The position numbers were made by a program, and so were the translations under genes. From NCBI RefSeq assembly GCF_035440685.1, contig NZ_DAORMW010000010.1: a stretch of DNA of 64,000 nt. The stretch is one strand, 5' to 3'. This DNA is from Accumulibacter appositus. Its GTDB lineage: Bacteria > Pseudomonadota > Gammaproteobacteria > Burkholderiales > Rhodocyclaceae. Within the stretch, counting starts at the first letter, position 1; the number at the start of each line of letters is the position of its first letter. The notes beneath the pieces are model-generated. The model was given only the letters and a program-made list of their open reading frames with translations. It made no database searches and was not told where the DNA came from. Below are positions 62,601 to 64,000 of the stretch, piece by piece.

Positions 62601-64000
62601 CGCATGTGCGAGAGACTTGAGCACGACGTCGGCGCCATCCAGGACCGCGTCCGTGGACAGAATGACTCGATCTGTCCAATTGGCAGCGCCGGTCGCCAGC
62701 GTTCCCTGGTTTTCGACGTTCCACGAGACCAGGATATCGGCACCGTTGAGCGCCGAAGCCGGGACGTCGACGGCACTGACGAGCAGATCGGGACGCGGAA
62801 GGTCGATTCGCAGCGGACGGAATGCGGAAGCGTTGTTCGCCTCCCAATTCTCTTCGTAAACCTTGTCCGGGATGTCAGTCTGCAGGTAGAGGAAAAAGTC
62901 GCCTTCGATCCCAGCCGGTAGCAGCACCGCCTCCGATCGGTTATAGGACCCACCCGCCGCCAGTTCGCCAATATGCGTAAACGTCCCAAGCACGGTATCG
63001 TCGCCATCGCCGCGCAAAAGGTTGCGACTCAGGACGAGGCGATCGGTCCACTCGGAAACGACGCCAGCCGGGAAGCCGTCACCGGTCGTGCCATCACCGG
63101 CATTCTCGACGGTCCAAGTGACGTCCAGAGAGCGCCCGGAGATGGCCATTGCGCTTGCCTGCAGGTCAGCAACCCGCAGGTCGGCCGCCAGGGTCCTAGC
63201 AATGGCGATTTGCGTGGCGCTCTGGCCGACGTTGTTGCCGTCGAAGATGTGCTCGAAAACACCGAGACTGCTGTCCGCCTGCACGAACAGCCAATAGGAA
63301 CCCGCCTTGCCACGCGGCAACTGCACGTCTGCCTCGACGGTGTAGGACTCGCCGACAGCCAGCTCTCCGCTGTGCAGAACCGTTGCCAGCACCACGTCGT
63401 CCGCATCGCCATACTGTTCGTTCGCGGACAAGACGACGCGATCGGCCCAGTTTGCCCGGTCAGTGATCCCGGTCCCGAGATTTTCCACCGTCCAGCCGAC
63501 ACGAATCGTTTCACCGCTGGAAGCGTCCGCCGGGAGGGTGACGGAAGGCACCATCAGATCGGCGTATGACACCTCCCCAGTGGGCCAGACGGAGACATCG
63601 AGGAGATACTGGCCGCGCGACCCCTGGCCCGAAATTCCCTTGACGACGACGTAGTAGGTGTCGTCAGCAATGACGTCGAAACGCGCCGCCGCACCAACCA
63701 CGTTGGTGCTGATCGCCACCACGACGTTGTGCGAATTTCGGAGTTCCAGAGCGGGTCGCAAGGAACTGCTGGACAGGATGCGGGTGCTGAGGAAAACGGT
63801 TTCACCGGCCTTGATCTGGCCGAGGTTGTAGAAGTCCTCGTCGGTGTTGCTGTCGGTGGCTGCCATGATCGTGCCGGCGACCGTCGCCGTGCGGTGCGTG
63901 CCTGAGACGGCCAGGGTCAATACGTTCGCGCCGCCAACGCTGTCATTGCTGTAGCCGAGGTCGGACTCCAGTTCGATGCCACGCGCACGCTCGACGTGCA
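29670..64000 (-). CDS. giant multidomain surface/extracellular protein (more than 11,430 residues), 5' end outside window
   Basis: One uninterrupted minus-strand frame runs from the stop at 29670 to the last base; it is open past the TTG at 63920, so the true start lies to the right. The chain is almost entirely extracellular beta modules. N to C: DPPC-like segment (about 63860-63590), three CARDB-like repeats, beta-rich WDGGGDGVSWSDPNNW region, LamG, nineteen more CARDB-like repeats, TIG, beta-propeller, Big_5-like, nine He_PIG repeats, RHS/YD core, dockerin, Big_2 modules, second propeller, PG-binding-like plus LAS/M74 motifs, matrixin-like zinc motif, about 21 tandem-95 repeats, PKD-like, cohesin-dockerin-cohesin and a unique tail starting PWLKDYLGNVG. 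No PEP-CTERM, LPXTG or RTX array is seen at the C-terminus, so the export route is unknown; no type I secretion genes are in view. Adhesion or biofilm-matrix function is inference. Confidence 0.9.
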   Translation of the reverse strand, partial: HVERARGIELESDLGYSNDSVGGANVLTLAVSGTHRTATVAGTIMAATDSNTDEDFYNLGQIKAGETVFLSTRILSSSSLRPALELRNSHNVVVAISTNVVGAAARFDVIADDTYYVVVKGISGQGSRGQYLLDVSVWPTGEVSYADLMVPSVTLPADASSGETIRVGWTVENLGTGITDRANWADRVVLSANEQYGDADDVVLATVLHSGELAVGESYTVEADVQLPRGKAGSYWLFVQADSSLGVFEHIFDGNNVGQSATQIAIARTLAADLRVADLQASAMAISGRSLDVTWTVENAGDGTTGDGFPAGVVSEWTDRLVLSRNLLRGDGDDTVLGTFTHIGELAAGGSYNRSEAVLLPAGIEGDFFLYLQTDIPDKVYEENWEANNASAFRPLRIDLPRPDLLVSAVDVPASALNGADILVSWNVENQGTLATGAANWTDRVILSTDAVLDGADVVLKSLAHAGALAVGEGYAAQTTVTIPTGYSMSEGEYFLFVETEAGKVITEAIESNNATSSAIQLAFPAHVSFWDGGGDGVSWSDPNNWTRNTLPGADDTVTIDAPGDLTVVHQAGDDTLRRLILDDKLLLSGGSLATVEDLTVNSTLTLAGDPNNTVLRGLVSGSGAVFVSEGRGATLDGVTLDGVPLTDRGQLRVINGLALQGSTITLLGDTPGADRSLEFVGAQTLGGSGEVIFSGNASRNLVLATDGTLTLASGITVHGGSGIVGQDPGAVGADAELLVEGRIVADSGGQEIFVNATSVLNHGTLGASNGGNLRLTGLAPNEGLLDAGAGGTIHIDGDLTNASLGTLRVSVTGDQPQQYGRIDVGGTVHQGGTLHVALSGAAVPDVALRRGLLTYHARDGQFADIRGLDVAYGNNATVQNGASLALGKVGQAFSFDGTDDHLSIPDSVAWNFGSDDFTIELWTKLDTVKRSMFIHQRQGSGPGGFEFYYEPGSVNGWLRFNRDSGHNVIDRAWQAEPNRWYHLAVTRTTGTYRLFVDGVQLGGEEIDANPVRDVTGPLSIGQYPNNYSVDGLLDEVSIYRRALSGREIRAIFDAGSAGKGTTPASPPPSGLVGWWSADWGPNDFVSAFKFATEVTDTGINLVTKERELPDLQTVSVSAPSAAQSGDYIVVYWDVHNPGLDTGNVSWMDRVILSEDAVLDAGDIELGRVLHEEGLPKGESYREAGVYTVPIDSAGDFTIFVTADSDFAVFEGLKEANNSGRTAQPIHVTLRPVPNLQVASIDVPAEAQPDQRVRLSWSVANSGAGNAIGPWIDEVYLSADGSLSGATLLASVRRDGGMIPDASYTAFADVTLPRVADGDYRIVVSTDATKRVHERFDEGDNITVSASTIAFGHADLQVSAISAPDEQQRGYPVQVPVTWTVSNQGQRPTIPGAWQDYVFLSQNAVIGDADDVQVGSFLHNGTLQPGESVEQTRSVSLPFGVKGQYYLFVTADGANHVFEADHESNNQSQLEAVDVLTAYADFAVDAVVVPVDGGASGTPVQLSWKVSNVGIHETLGSSSWSDAIYLSADDALDGTDTLLATVPRGGVVPVGATYTGRASPVLPNGIEGPFHIIVVADTGSAVYEDGRRGNNQGSQSIEVLPKPAPDLRVEPTIVVPPEGQPDRSVAISWTVSNNGLGNAEGSWVDSVYLSPDGTLTGATLLGELRHDGGLAVGASYSQTANLMLPRVGDGNYRIVIKTDAADVIFEGKLGSEAENNNVTVAASSVEMGHPDLRVPQVTVPGGLIEGFPVRLPISWTVTNDGPRPSLAATWNDQVVLSRNAVLGDGDDQVVGSFTRFGSLQAGESYTRGETLTLPIGVSGDYRLFVRTDAQGQVYEGGADDGNNASVAAAVSLLTPYADLVVDSVSAPSDALGRDTIQVSWTVRNQGQDATHAQVWSERIVLSADATLDGKDLEIGRITHVGDVAPAESYSESGAFTLPERLQGSFHVFVATDAAGAVYEDAFEDNNLGEASTLLTVATPPTPNLRVTRVAGPVSGYSGDFARVTWTVTNDGAMPARGGWSDRVYLSVNGLVEGPVLATVRHENALGINNIYSSYADITLPDLVDDSYRFVVVTDTADEVFEGLAGEGDNVRASAGTVGIVHPDLVVSKLVAPKLATAGDVITINLTATNAGSAAARGGWVDRLFLSTDGTLDGADRLLATLPRSGPLASGASYSAQSALTLPADLFGPAEYYLIVVSDADGAVKEYQAESNNQRSTRIIVMMAPFADLMTSEVRVNTELAIGDPAPITVTWTVSNVGIDPGATDQWVDQILVGDQVVASFVHQGALEVGQSYTRSESILLPAAMQGRFAISVRTDGLGQVFENAAEANNRASAEHTVDVMPIGYADLQVTAMQAADGFSGRPIQVSWTVANLGISSTSSADWNDRLVLARNPDGSDIIRDYGSFGHLGVLARDGSYTRYAEITLPEGLSGTFYAVVHSAAGGVVPFEFLYSNNNQGSAATQVRLSPSPDLQVVDIQATAAASDGGLIDVSWTVENQGQGAAAGTWSDLLVLRPVGNPAASAITLGYFNYSAPLAAGKHYRRTEQFRLPERITGTYQVVVSTNHSRSLYEHGVLADNNVSTDESPVTVSLRSRPDLQVAVLDVAERVTAGGTLAARFEVVNQGIAATSVPNWQDRVYLSLDNRPSGDDILIGSFQNGAALAPGERYATETGSVVIPVRYRGDVYVIAVADSSDTVDEYPNNGNNVRVQSVYVEPRAFGDLVTSNVVAPNRAQQGSQLEVRYTVTNRGSASTYVSEWHDTVWLSRDKRRPSAANGAILLGSFAHSGVLAVGEGYDNSVRVNLPSNLPSGINTYYLTVWSDAYDVVIEDTLSSNTNPDDPNEIDNNNYKARALQVIAEPPPIPEPVLVPDLSVTSIVADAFGTGGERFSVSWTVQNGGGGTAAGGWRDDVYLSKVPSLSLNDPTRVYLGSVARADALLPGSSYTVNHSFQLQPPAEGTYVIVVTDASRARGVNGDVVETAEDNNEFSATTLVVPRVPADLVVSSVLVPRQNFSGEASTVQWTVTNVGAEVWSGTSYWIDQVWLSPDPVFDRNSKFYRDRAIKVGDFAHTNSPNMAAGASYTQTAEITLPQGIMQAWFAHVYVDLGGQLSGGSFERSAYEIPSSNYAKQTVPVTYREPDLSISGLLAPAAAMSGQQINVEWTVANIGTRATRQQDWRDSVFLSRDPSLDGGDVRLADVARIGALAAGNSYTGQATVTLPEGIEGDFYLLVGADGGNGGNRVPEFQDEGNNLAVHPLTISLHEPPNLRVTSVSIPEHATVGQAFSLNYEVTNSSAGATPPLEGKWTDEFYLSRDQFLDFQVDRYLGSRAHSGGLAANASYSETVALSLPGDLVGPYYVFVATDPARGSQRGSVFEGANETDNATASTQPLLIELLPPSDLQVDSIVTGGSVRSGDPLHVSWTVSNHGAEAAAGSWSDAVYLSTDAVWDIGDRLLGRADHIGTLSASEAYTASLEARVPPLAEGQYRIIIRTDIYNQVFEGAEEANNRAASPDPLTVSVEELHLGIALDSTLDTGQTRVFRLAVGPDETLRVRLTSPAADGANELFLRYGDVPTSVAFDAIYQEPLQPGQIAVIPNTKAGTYYVLVRGHQEPAPATPVRLLAEVVPLAISSIRQDRGGDSGHVTVTITGARFEPNAVVKLVRPGIAEIEPVRVQVLDSTRIVALFDFTDVPHGQYDLEVINPSGKRVIEPYRYLVERSIEPDVAIGLGGPRVVLAGDVATYGVAFQSLSNIDTPYVKFEFGIPEMGQNPLIFGLPYVTAVTNLHGSPDGGSKDIAWASLNSEVNTDGRVLAPGYLLDFGAGDFTGLTFNVATYPGLKEMWDREYPTLKSQMAGVFPNLDELLANDGAGLDQWWSSLQSELVASFPDLADQLQTIDLASMIKGALKFPDSALQTFIPFRFNVVAAATAMTREEFIAEQTSGALKLREAILADATSVPALQVLAANPDVWVAAYLSALESGGLLRPQSAVPPLREDAKALSLQSVLATGILLGPVGEQITTSGNLVDFFEHIHTWYGDTPGTMAPLAGFDHREFRGRNDAGVLVDYELDIPIPELPTYSDFDHALAQQTQFQAFNIFVPWIPFEKRSAGMALPDFASLASTLGGEGTGFFDLNKVGSEVSALDFSQAFERAATAGVAATITGPQGFGAAEFLPSGQALPYAIRFENPPTASAIPGRIEVISKLDSQLDARSFRLGDVKIGDIQVHIPNGRATFQGDFDFTRSKGFILRVTAGVDVQQSIASWLFEAIDPLTGEVIRDTSKGLLAPNNAQGIGVGTVGYTILPRTDALTGDALTANVRVLFNTAAPQDAPQISQTLDAVAPKTALSTERIGAGGNDYQLRWLSTDDDGGSGVRHATVYVAEDGGDFKIWLRQTNETSGIYRGREGHSYEFLALATDNAGNREQPPPGALAPDDGSRANLGNLPTFETTPSDPPAPPPAEQPATNPLFVEAAREVPNLAQTTRPSEFRSVLSPFAAESFATGIRQSFADIGPLAIVQMPDGSVLASGGSTRGELYRLSADGGAVGSPLIRLEVPIFDLALDVSGRLWATTGGGALLELDPAGGAILAEHGDGITQALAIHPQTGKIYVSTGGGVAIFDPVTETFEPFSETRVDDLAFSPTGELWGTSWPTRGTVVQFSPLGRAQPVVRLDSEVDSLAFGRPGSALAGLLFVSSNDGVLVMIDLVTLHHLTIARGGSRGETVQATADGALLVAQSHQIDRVAPLFAPRVIGSNPPHQGAAALPLASLTVTFDQDMDADDPTRPGSVLKLANYALTGANTGALAVRSATYDAATRSVTLRFDPLAPDTFELHVAGVIASRLGATLGSAYSASFTATADLSTHVRIDFLNTRSSRAEATVSYDVRVTNIGEGDLLAPIVLALDPARYFQGQPLNAEGPNNLGLWLITLDEELADGALQPGESTIAHTVTVSDPLWQRVDIGHGVYAVPAPNAPPVFESTPVTEARAGEAYAYTALARDPGDGAVSYLLLSSPPGMSLDEESGVVTWTPDLASPEQASVLLRAYDRSGAYATQSFTIDVSGVNRAPQIIGLPARIEIDEGQPFELPLLATDADGDRLVFFADKLPGGAAIDAERQALTWTPGFDAAGDYRGITLAVSDGRAVARVSFDLTVLPVDQPPTLLTPPDRTVREGDPIRFQLQASDPEGAPLYYSSRFLPGGSFLDRNTGEFEWTPSFTQAGTYRIPFSVGDGTSAASVTTTITVLNVNGQPVFDQLGEWQVREGQTLYFRAFAFDPENPSFVPQDRLPDNQLTPLLESEPTVAYTASKLPAGATFDADTAMFVWTPGFAQAGTYQVDFTASDDGDGTGTPGVAALSVPITVINANQAPAIPEIANRTLNRGEVVEVPVVVTDADGNPFTLSVSGLPSFATFTDNGDGSGLFHFAPGASDRGNHVLTLTATDDGDGEGATAARSSTQSFVVSVSVPNEVPQLAWIGDKVGVVGETLSFSVRASDIEQNPLTFSADSLPTGATLAQQAVYGTALLTWTPTVADLGTHDLTLRVADDGNGGSGPVGNDTQTLRIVVRAANQAPVLQAIGDYTLIEGETLMLPLAALDPDGDPLSFSAANLPAGASLDPQTGVLRWTPNLIQAGDYDGIVLSVSDGNRSDSETISLQVVNLNQAPVLTPLADQSTRETAELSFTLAANDFDGDPIAFASVNPLPAGARFDGRSATFTWTPGYEQAGEYLLSFLAQDPDGARDTVDVTVRVANLDRAPTLAVEKHQARIGEAFSLALKASDPDSNTTLVYRAKGLPEGATLEPASGVIEWTPNVGQAGDYLALITVSDGELSTTEPLVLRASVVPAAPKVTIEQTPSFAAVRGQPVVVHVLASSFAPIAATRLTVNGQAVALDSTGTARIKAAAPGKLELVATATDSDGLSSTTRSALRVRDPLDNVAPIVVLDSALHSARLSAPAEIRATIADSNLDEWLLELLPFSTAPTSAAATTLSPGGRGKGEGGITLATGTGTLTNTALTTLDTGKFANGIYHLRLTASDLAGRVSTSEALIEIASTTKPGQFVRRETDLSITLDGVALDLVREYDSLATTNPGSFGPGWRLTLRDVNLQTDVLATGREASGAVNPFSLGTRVYLTLPTGERVGFSFTPQKHELPGITYYTPAFTADAGVGWTLNAIESKLSLAGNRLFDLGTGLPYNPALAVGGEAQLVLTAPDGTAYHLDGSHGVTAIVASNGTRLVVSDSGILAPNGDAVRFASNSDGHLASISGPDGDRIVYGYDGEGRLSSVRRISDTESTHYGYEMGPVGRLSIVTGAQDVAVDYSMATPVAEALTGDLGAARSYLAAPFVGDLAAGAVDRLAFAVRPSEFASTASGTIYLGVAVEAATSSALLPGTPAIDGLVPIASSAAGGKSFALFALTQADGARNGDMLHLLRVAGVDTVTSGEYLVQLFVAGDANSDGKVDGSDAEIVAEARGTRVGEAGYVAAGDANRDGVIEGADNELLFQNLGYAPNRPPVIKPLVVKTHQDLEVAIPVADLVMDLEGDPSFFRLGGTTHGVARLGSDGRSLAFMPAVGYTGAASFQLIGDDGYSQSPVGSVSVNVSAGKLTHLAWERLSLLEMGTSEQLRVRGDFEDEAGVTLPASYLSFLSTDPAVARLSADGMVSGLAEGTAVLKVASHGIQAVNAISVFAFPDLSADEEAEYEFEPAFVSLDIYPDTLTLLPHGVGRQFHVAGPDGSDVTGADSGILYFVSNPSVAAVSAEGFVTGLNPGVATLSVVYAGGQLDVPLSVQAPSVGRTIVSTAGGAVKGASGVTVTIGPDTLASDTSVAIDSLAAADLPLSVPDTFELAGAFQLDLGGGEFDEPVQIALPVEPGIPAGSPVYFYRYVTLPDEAGLQTPMWLFVETGTVGSDGVARTASPPAPGVRAGGTYLALVSSAAKVITLSADSLSPAHSAIAMLSGFGPAMGVVLSPLGPVLLPAPGAGALSSVLLRIYSPSGVSTRPTPVSPPGTASSLYTITVTQPPVSSLDSPEVADLIPKVSGAKATLEIKGNRFEVTSTATMTERLQVVFRVGGKEILADPTTVTIVAGGLSSLEVEAPGGVILGLADILVRRTKSTNLVSPSGTVTTRVESVESNSVRVTPTGGLVFVGVHPNKIVLLDGSNTETVATVELPGAALSSTAPLAATPDQTRLYVGLRTGGIAVVDVVGQREGDADLDTPGLDRISKTEGGLDDLPGIHGLVCDPSGGFLYAIGNGKVASNVIHVIDIRPYSKDFHKVVSHISVPVADALMGLAGMDISADGRRLYAAAPRTTLTDGPDGRSWYDGGRENGRIIVINVDGNDEPLDRSADNPRRWREVIAVLEAGYNPHLVVASSDPHKIAFSNFLDMNHGFATLQVTKDDPNDFRAAIRSVSLNLPVDLKFNLDIQNARGIAITPDLKYAFVSDWFVFDFPQRRLFRATDPQDYAILEGRGAKIGVIEDPFALDARLVGSTTPVLSGFADRMALSPDGKLLYADFRGSGGLLSPREVKVLDVSEIRRMLETGTPLEIATKRHEMQKRPIEEVHPAVQVEPLNVGGMPVNAEGQEEAVKVSVIGKYGDVLSIDFRDLLASKEFTVSSPVNKTEHVFEYLGMFGAHLQQQPVDLKSLRDRTDQHFASPVGKVPYVVLDDFSRSPLQEADEQTTLAAERFEQTGVLYFVPKLDDELILRGGLHRGATVTVRISVKTTTRFLGLPIDRWRSVDVAINIQDEQRLQKDEQSLYSDIHLTGDVGNTTVPGSNRPLDVFRVQQRLAYLGFRGFTLDKSTICEAQAEARIAAIDPDGFSPNSVDAARSEYDYAIGAVVKHSKLGAAIKTFQGALFTGRIPLGVQPIRFIDNDGNEKGPRLPMEGNVDLVGGIIRAAGEDKTLAALSATNAPRWQDGTQLSLKGGRWKLDDPTEAFATSWALRVIEEALSSDDPGGSLDALISDEGLSWNGKEGVQAINGLSEPGGFTRGHSSHHTGTEIDIDIQNSQQDNTGVYFAAELFTDKVGGVKAMGAGTGADAVHVTYTERGSWHTLEQNNLMTTDEKGKTLKTTEYQKRFSETLRGAAGHDADNVAEFAFEGLGAGEWEVWATWGSVGFGGATGNFELLGGNDLSSPRQTESFTFEKSSEKHADAHDFLVGGKRTDNAHAVWVKIGDVALTKEDMGKLFVRLSGLAGKGDGILIMDAIMIRPRLLHPDASYSDKLGEQNHLKRLNWYIEDDDDPSNGLRKSGLTDEEAVIVRDAYLFWRAAVNEAGWKNMFVGGRTYSGGVREPTLERVREVLDYIGDGDNDRLGENIAGDKYVVNNQYLDRTRSDTIKARPVPSHWNHFHVNIQPPTGLGLNAAALSEHGPDYVSNDFRLVGYEAVKALTLQVAEFWGVQNYGEVDWIAGQVEDLPLSGLASVQLDSAKIVLDVDGAGYGWFVDRTPLDNEEFVWNAETGEWVALAGGEADGRVDLVTVLAHEIGHVLGLDHASVLTNPRSVMETPLAPSVRRLPTEADRATLTAVVMEWGGQVITRGTAFEMRASLSADDPGGCSAILSVESAESLLVSEATRLTGLVSDRSLSAVVAGLGSSVSGPGVDEDGEPILLDESAQRSRVSQRFMVRDALSLQFTLHSAALGASADSPPDAFEVALLDAGTLAPIAGTAGLSGSDALFNLQADGRLGAGSRVLLNGLPPGALLPDGAVTVDIDLSGIATDKPILLYFDLLGFGAADSEVIIDDVHFVMSADTAPVAGNDLISVDEDSIVQFDVRTNDTDAQDDPLTVELQSSPTQGTLTPQPDGSFIYQPAANFNGEDSFTYRLSDGSLQSNTATVRLVVRPVNDAPVALADFGTLAEDGMLDLDVLANDSDIDGNALSIASTSTPAHGKVTVLADGRLRYTPNADYFGAERFTYRVSDAQGGEASAEVVLTITPVADAPRALNDVVQVDEDGSARFDVRSNDLDPDGDPLIVEQLSTPVNGTLTLQSDGSFLYQPRADFFGDDSFTYRLSDGTLLSAVATVTLQVAAVNDAPSVTLQEFVIKEDETLLATIVAADVDGDPLTFTLDQTAAHGTLQLGSDGSFRFTPVTGFVGDDSFTFKVGDGQDVTAGRAEIRVSGVNHAPLAADDSIQVDENSTTRFDVLANDSDPDNDPLTVELLSTPAHGELTLQADGSFEYRPEANYNGPDSFGYRLSDGQLLSAEATVRLDVQAVNYAPIVVNDSATLAEDSTLEIDVLANDSDPDGDTLTLVAVGTPQNGRAQALADGRVRYTPRADYFGSDSFTYTVADPSGVRAVGTVTVQVTPVLDAPTTSTQRFTSLEDVTLSERLTVTNPDGAALSFSIVQAPAHGQLTLANDGVFEYLPSPGFGGADSFSFAVGNAAGEAVGLAELSITPVNDAPVAQGDRVELDEDGSVTTNVGDNDSDEEGDPISFELVSGVAHGDLVFAADGSFSYRPVANFNGEDVFAYVASDGRLKSVRALVHLLVRPLNDPPQAFDDTRTINKNETIDIDVLANDQDIDGDSLAVVTPGTPEHGTVEILADGRLRYVPVSGYVGQDSFSYVMADSSGVQAKAEVRVEILPINTAPRLELQTFQVEENSSLATRFVANDAEGDALGFTLLQGPGHGSVMLDFDGRFLYVPNPFYSGSDSFTVAVSDGLLSSDGRVDIAVLAVNDPPQAVDDTAELAEDGSVLIDVRANDRDPDGDPLTITAVSLPGHGTATIDSGRIRYTPEANFFGADGFTYTISDGQETATAAVAVRVNSVNDRPTANADGAEVDEDSSVLIDVLANDSDIEGDPLRLVSVSTPAHGTALIDNGRVRYTPAANFFGGDSFTYTVSDNKDSSTATVTIDVLPVDDQPVAHDDSSTTEEDQSVLIAVLANDSDLDAVGLTIDSLTGAAHGTVAIEGAAVRYLPEADYHGADSFNYTLRDGKGRTATASVSVTITPVNDAPIILPQQFNTREGQPLSAQLVATDVDSDQLSFAIDQSPGHGQLTLTTDGRFDYQPEANFSGSDRFLFTVSDGLTTVPAQVDITVAAVNAAPQAQDDIVQLIQGGSASFDVRQNDSDPDGDPLTVVVLTNPANGQLLAQADGSFSYTPAADFSGEDSFTYRVSDGLLQSEPATVRLVVAAVNHSPVAVADSVDTNEDTPVTVDVLGNDRDPDNDPLSILSITTPRHGNAVLNPNGSISYSPFADFFGADSFEYSLSDGRGGQDVGSVSITITPVNDPPQALDDFAEVAEDSFVLIQVRSNDDDPDGDALDLTAVSSPEHGSAVIESGAIRYTPVANFFGRDSFTYTVSDNQYSSTATVTIDVLPVDDPPLARDDQVTTDEDQPTLIDVLANDSDVDGVGLQIDSVSAAAHGTVAIEGASLRYAPAENYHGADGFSYTLRDGKGRTATAFVSVSITPVDDAPIVLPQQFNTQEDEPLSAQLVATDVDGDQLSFAIDQPPSHGQLTLTVDGRFDYQPDANFSGSDSFLYTVSDGVTTVPAQVEITIAAVNDAPQAHDDNLQVAAGSSVSFDVRSNDSDADGDALSVELLSSPAHGDLLTQPDGSFLYTPSSGFSGEDGFTYRASDGQLQSAPAQVRLLVFETRHPPVAVADSVDTDEDTPVTIAVLSNDTDADQDPLSVIAVSTPQHGSAVLNTDGRITYTPAADYFGADHFEYTVSDGNGGQDVGSVSITINPVNDVPTLAEIADQRLDEGQSLSIQLAAADIDGDDLSYNVIGAGGVLDASGLFSFTALDGDASHSFTVQVSDGQGVAERRFTVGVANVAPTLSVTGAATAPEDLPYIIDLAASDPGQDTITSWFVNWGDGETESLPGTATQASHHYSRAGGRFTIEASASDEDGRYAAAPLSVTVSPDLLSVESFTSTASGFKVRFDHAFDTRSIDLNRADDGVPDVQLIGDLVGPVSGSLLFDAAGHGFSFIRSGGILPFDRYSVQLASGSLAFHDEFSALDGNGDGTPGDDYLTRFDILSTGAGILSLPDFMRGPGQAVDVPATGQLLPVTFSNGGGMRSLVFTVDYDPNLLEISGARAASGLPAGSEVRFESAARDNGGQRARITVILPSPTTLGSGSTRLVDLLARVPVSAPYGAKQILDLTVESIDGGILPLGGIADDALQLVGYFGDTSGDGAYSSWDGQKIQRVLVKLDPGFEAYPNVDPLLIADINGSGTLTSLDASRVLQEVSYLTGASSIDRLEIPPIPDGIGPLSFAGPDPRVDIPIDAIADPGELVTFPVRIDSTAGLESVQLRIGYDAARFEVVTVRRGSVSGDFSWFITGQEPGRIVVDMTRLEALEEGSGSLLDIDLRIKADALPGVSPIDLQYARLNDGHLTLNAVPQVGADETDGRITIAGRTEAAVAEPSAAQAVATSAVAAAASDARPQTPLLQTQVQTQLQTFDGGRQVAPASSDSPWAAPVIDLSASFSLPTAVSDALVADGKSKPWLKDYLGNVGQARKASPNAALKVTIPVSTAVSAASGGARA
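30060..31185 (-). other. cohesin - dockerin - cohesin module near the C-terminus of the giant protein
   Basis: Cohesin-like sandwich 1 (RSLVFTVDYDPNLLEISG, about 31185-30770), two dockerin-type loops (GDTSGDGAYSSWDGQKIQRVL and DINGSGTLTSLDASRVLQEV, about 30745-30540), cohesin-like sandwich 2 (GLESVQLRIGYDAARFEVVTV, about 30500-30060). A PKD-like domain precedes it (31545-31810). Confidence 0.75.
32050..37845 (-). repeat. tandem-95 (cadherin-like) repeat array, about 21 copies
   Basis: Units of about 90-96 residues with the pattern NDAPxAxDDxxxxxEDxxxxxDVLANDSDxDGDxLxxxxxSxPxHGxxxxxxDGxxxYxPxxxFxGxDSFxYxxSDGxxxxxAxVxxxVxxV. This is the tandem-95 type of large RTX-like adhesins; acidic DxD/NDxD turns suggest calcium binding between modules. 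Confidence 0.88.
32054..34545 (-). repeat. five-unit higher-order tandem duplication, period 1377 bp
   Basis: DNA from about 32054 to 33165 recurs at 33431 to about 34545 with a constant offset of 1377 bp (459 codons), checked at three anchors (32054/33431, 32305/33682, 32851/34228). Unit order A-B-C-D-E is kept (for example ILPQQFNTREGQ vs VLPQQFNTQEDE). Confidence 0.8.
38490..38975 (-). other. matrixin-like zinc metalloprotease motif in the giant protein
   Basis: HEIGHVLGLDH (38613-38651) is a full HExxHxxGxxH zinc site, followed about 13 residues later by a methionine (RSVMETPL) that could form the Met-turn of metzincins. Upstream are a helix (GYEAVKALTLQVAEFWG) and strand IVLDVDGAGYGWFVD as expected for a small matrixin/M10-type domain. 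Confidence 0.7.
39025..40140 (-). other. LAS/M74-like peptidase motifs in the giant protein
   Basis: RGHSSHHTGTEIDIDIQ (40070-40133) fits the S-H-x-x-G-x-x-x-D motif of LAS peptidases (VanY/MepA), and HWNHFHVNI (39029-39066) fits their C-terminal H-x-H motif. A PG-binding-like helix region (VQQRLAYLGFRG ... AAIKTFQGALF) lies upstream at about 40,530-40,770. Between the two motifs a beta-sandwich (FELLGGNDLSS...) is inserted. Possible peptidoglycan endopeptidase. Confidence 0.6.
44560..44735 (-). other. dockerin type I-like domain, internal
   Basis: Two calcium-loop repeats, GDANSDGKVDGSDAEIV and GDANRDGVIEGADNELLF, spaced as in dockerins. Directly follows the RHS-like part. Confidence 0.8.
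45115..45915 (-). other. RHS/YD-repeat-like core in the giant protein
   Basis: The stretch begins GQFVRRETDLSITLDGVALDLVREYDSL, the typical entry to RHS-type shells (DUF6531-like), and contains GDRIVYGYDGEGRLSSVRRISD and HYGYEMGPVGRLSIVTG YD-type repeats. It is short compared with a full RHS shell and has no toxin tip after it. Confidence 0.7.
46066..46102. repeat. REP-like hairpin inserted in frame in the giant gene
   Basis: A pyrimidine-rich run leads to CCCTCTCCC-GCCAG-GGGAGAGGG, a nine-base stem with a five-base loop. It is translated as LSPGGRGKGEGG, quite unlike the surrounding beta module, and is similar in style to the intergenic repeats at 13.6 and 18.9 kb. Confidence 0.6.
46530..49132 (-). 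repeat. He_PIG/cadherin-like repeats (9 copies counted)
   Basis: Units start N-x-AP or similar and share LPAGASLD..TGVLRWTP...QAGxYxxxxxVSDG. This is the putative Ig (He_PIG) pattern found in large bacterial adhesins. Unit starts include APPVFESTPV, APQIIGLPAR, PPTLLTPPDR, APVLQAIGDY and APTLAVEKHQ. Confidence 0.8.
53455..60690 (-). repeat. CARDB-like repeats, main block (19 copies counted)
   Basis: Nineteen consecutive units begin with PDLxV, ADLxV or PNLxV and end with an NN-containing turn. Units are diverged at the protein level, so the array is old compared with the tandem-95 block. CARDB modules are cell-adhesion-related beta-sandwiches. Confidence 0.8.
60825..61335 (-). other. LamG/concanavalin-like domain in the giant protein
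   Basis: The segment QAFSFDGTDDHLSIPDS ... FTIELWTKL ... WYHLAVTRTTGTYRLFVDGVQLG ... GLLDEVSIYRRALSGREIRAIF is a typical LamG jelly-roll, often carbohydrate-binding. It splits the two CARDB blocks and is preceded by a beta-helix-like region at about 61400-62400. Confidence 0.85.
62425..63573 (-). repeat. CARDB-like repeats, N-terminal block (3 copies)
   Basis: Part of the giant gene. Each unit of about 120-130 residues has the pattern xDLxVxxVxxP...SGxxxxVxWTVENxG...W.DRVVLS.D...GDxDDVVL......GxLAxGESY......LPxGxxGxYxLFVxTD....V.E...NNN. This is the CARDB adhesion-module type. Confidence 0.8.
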
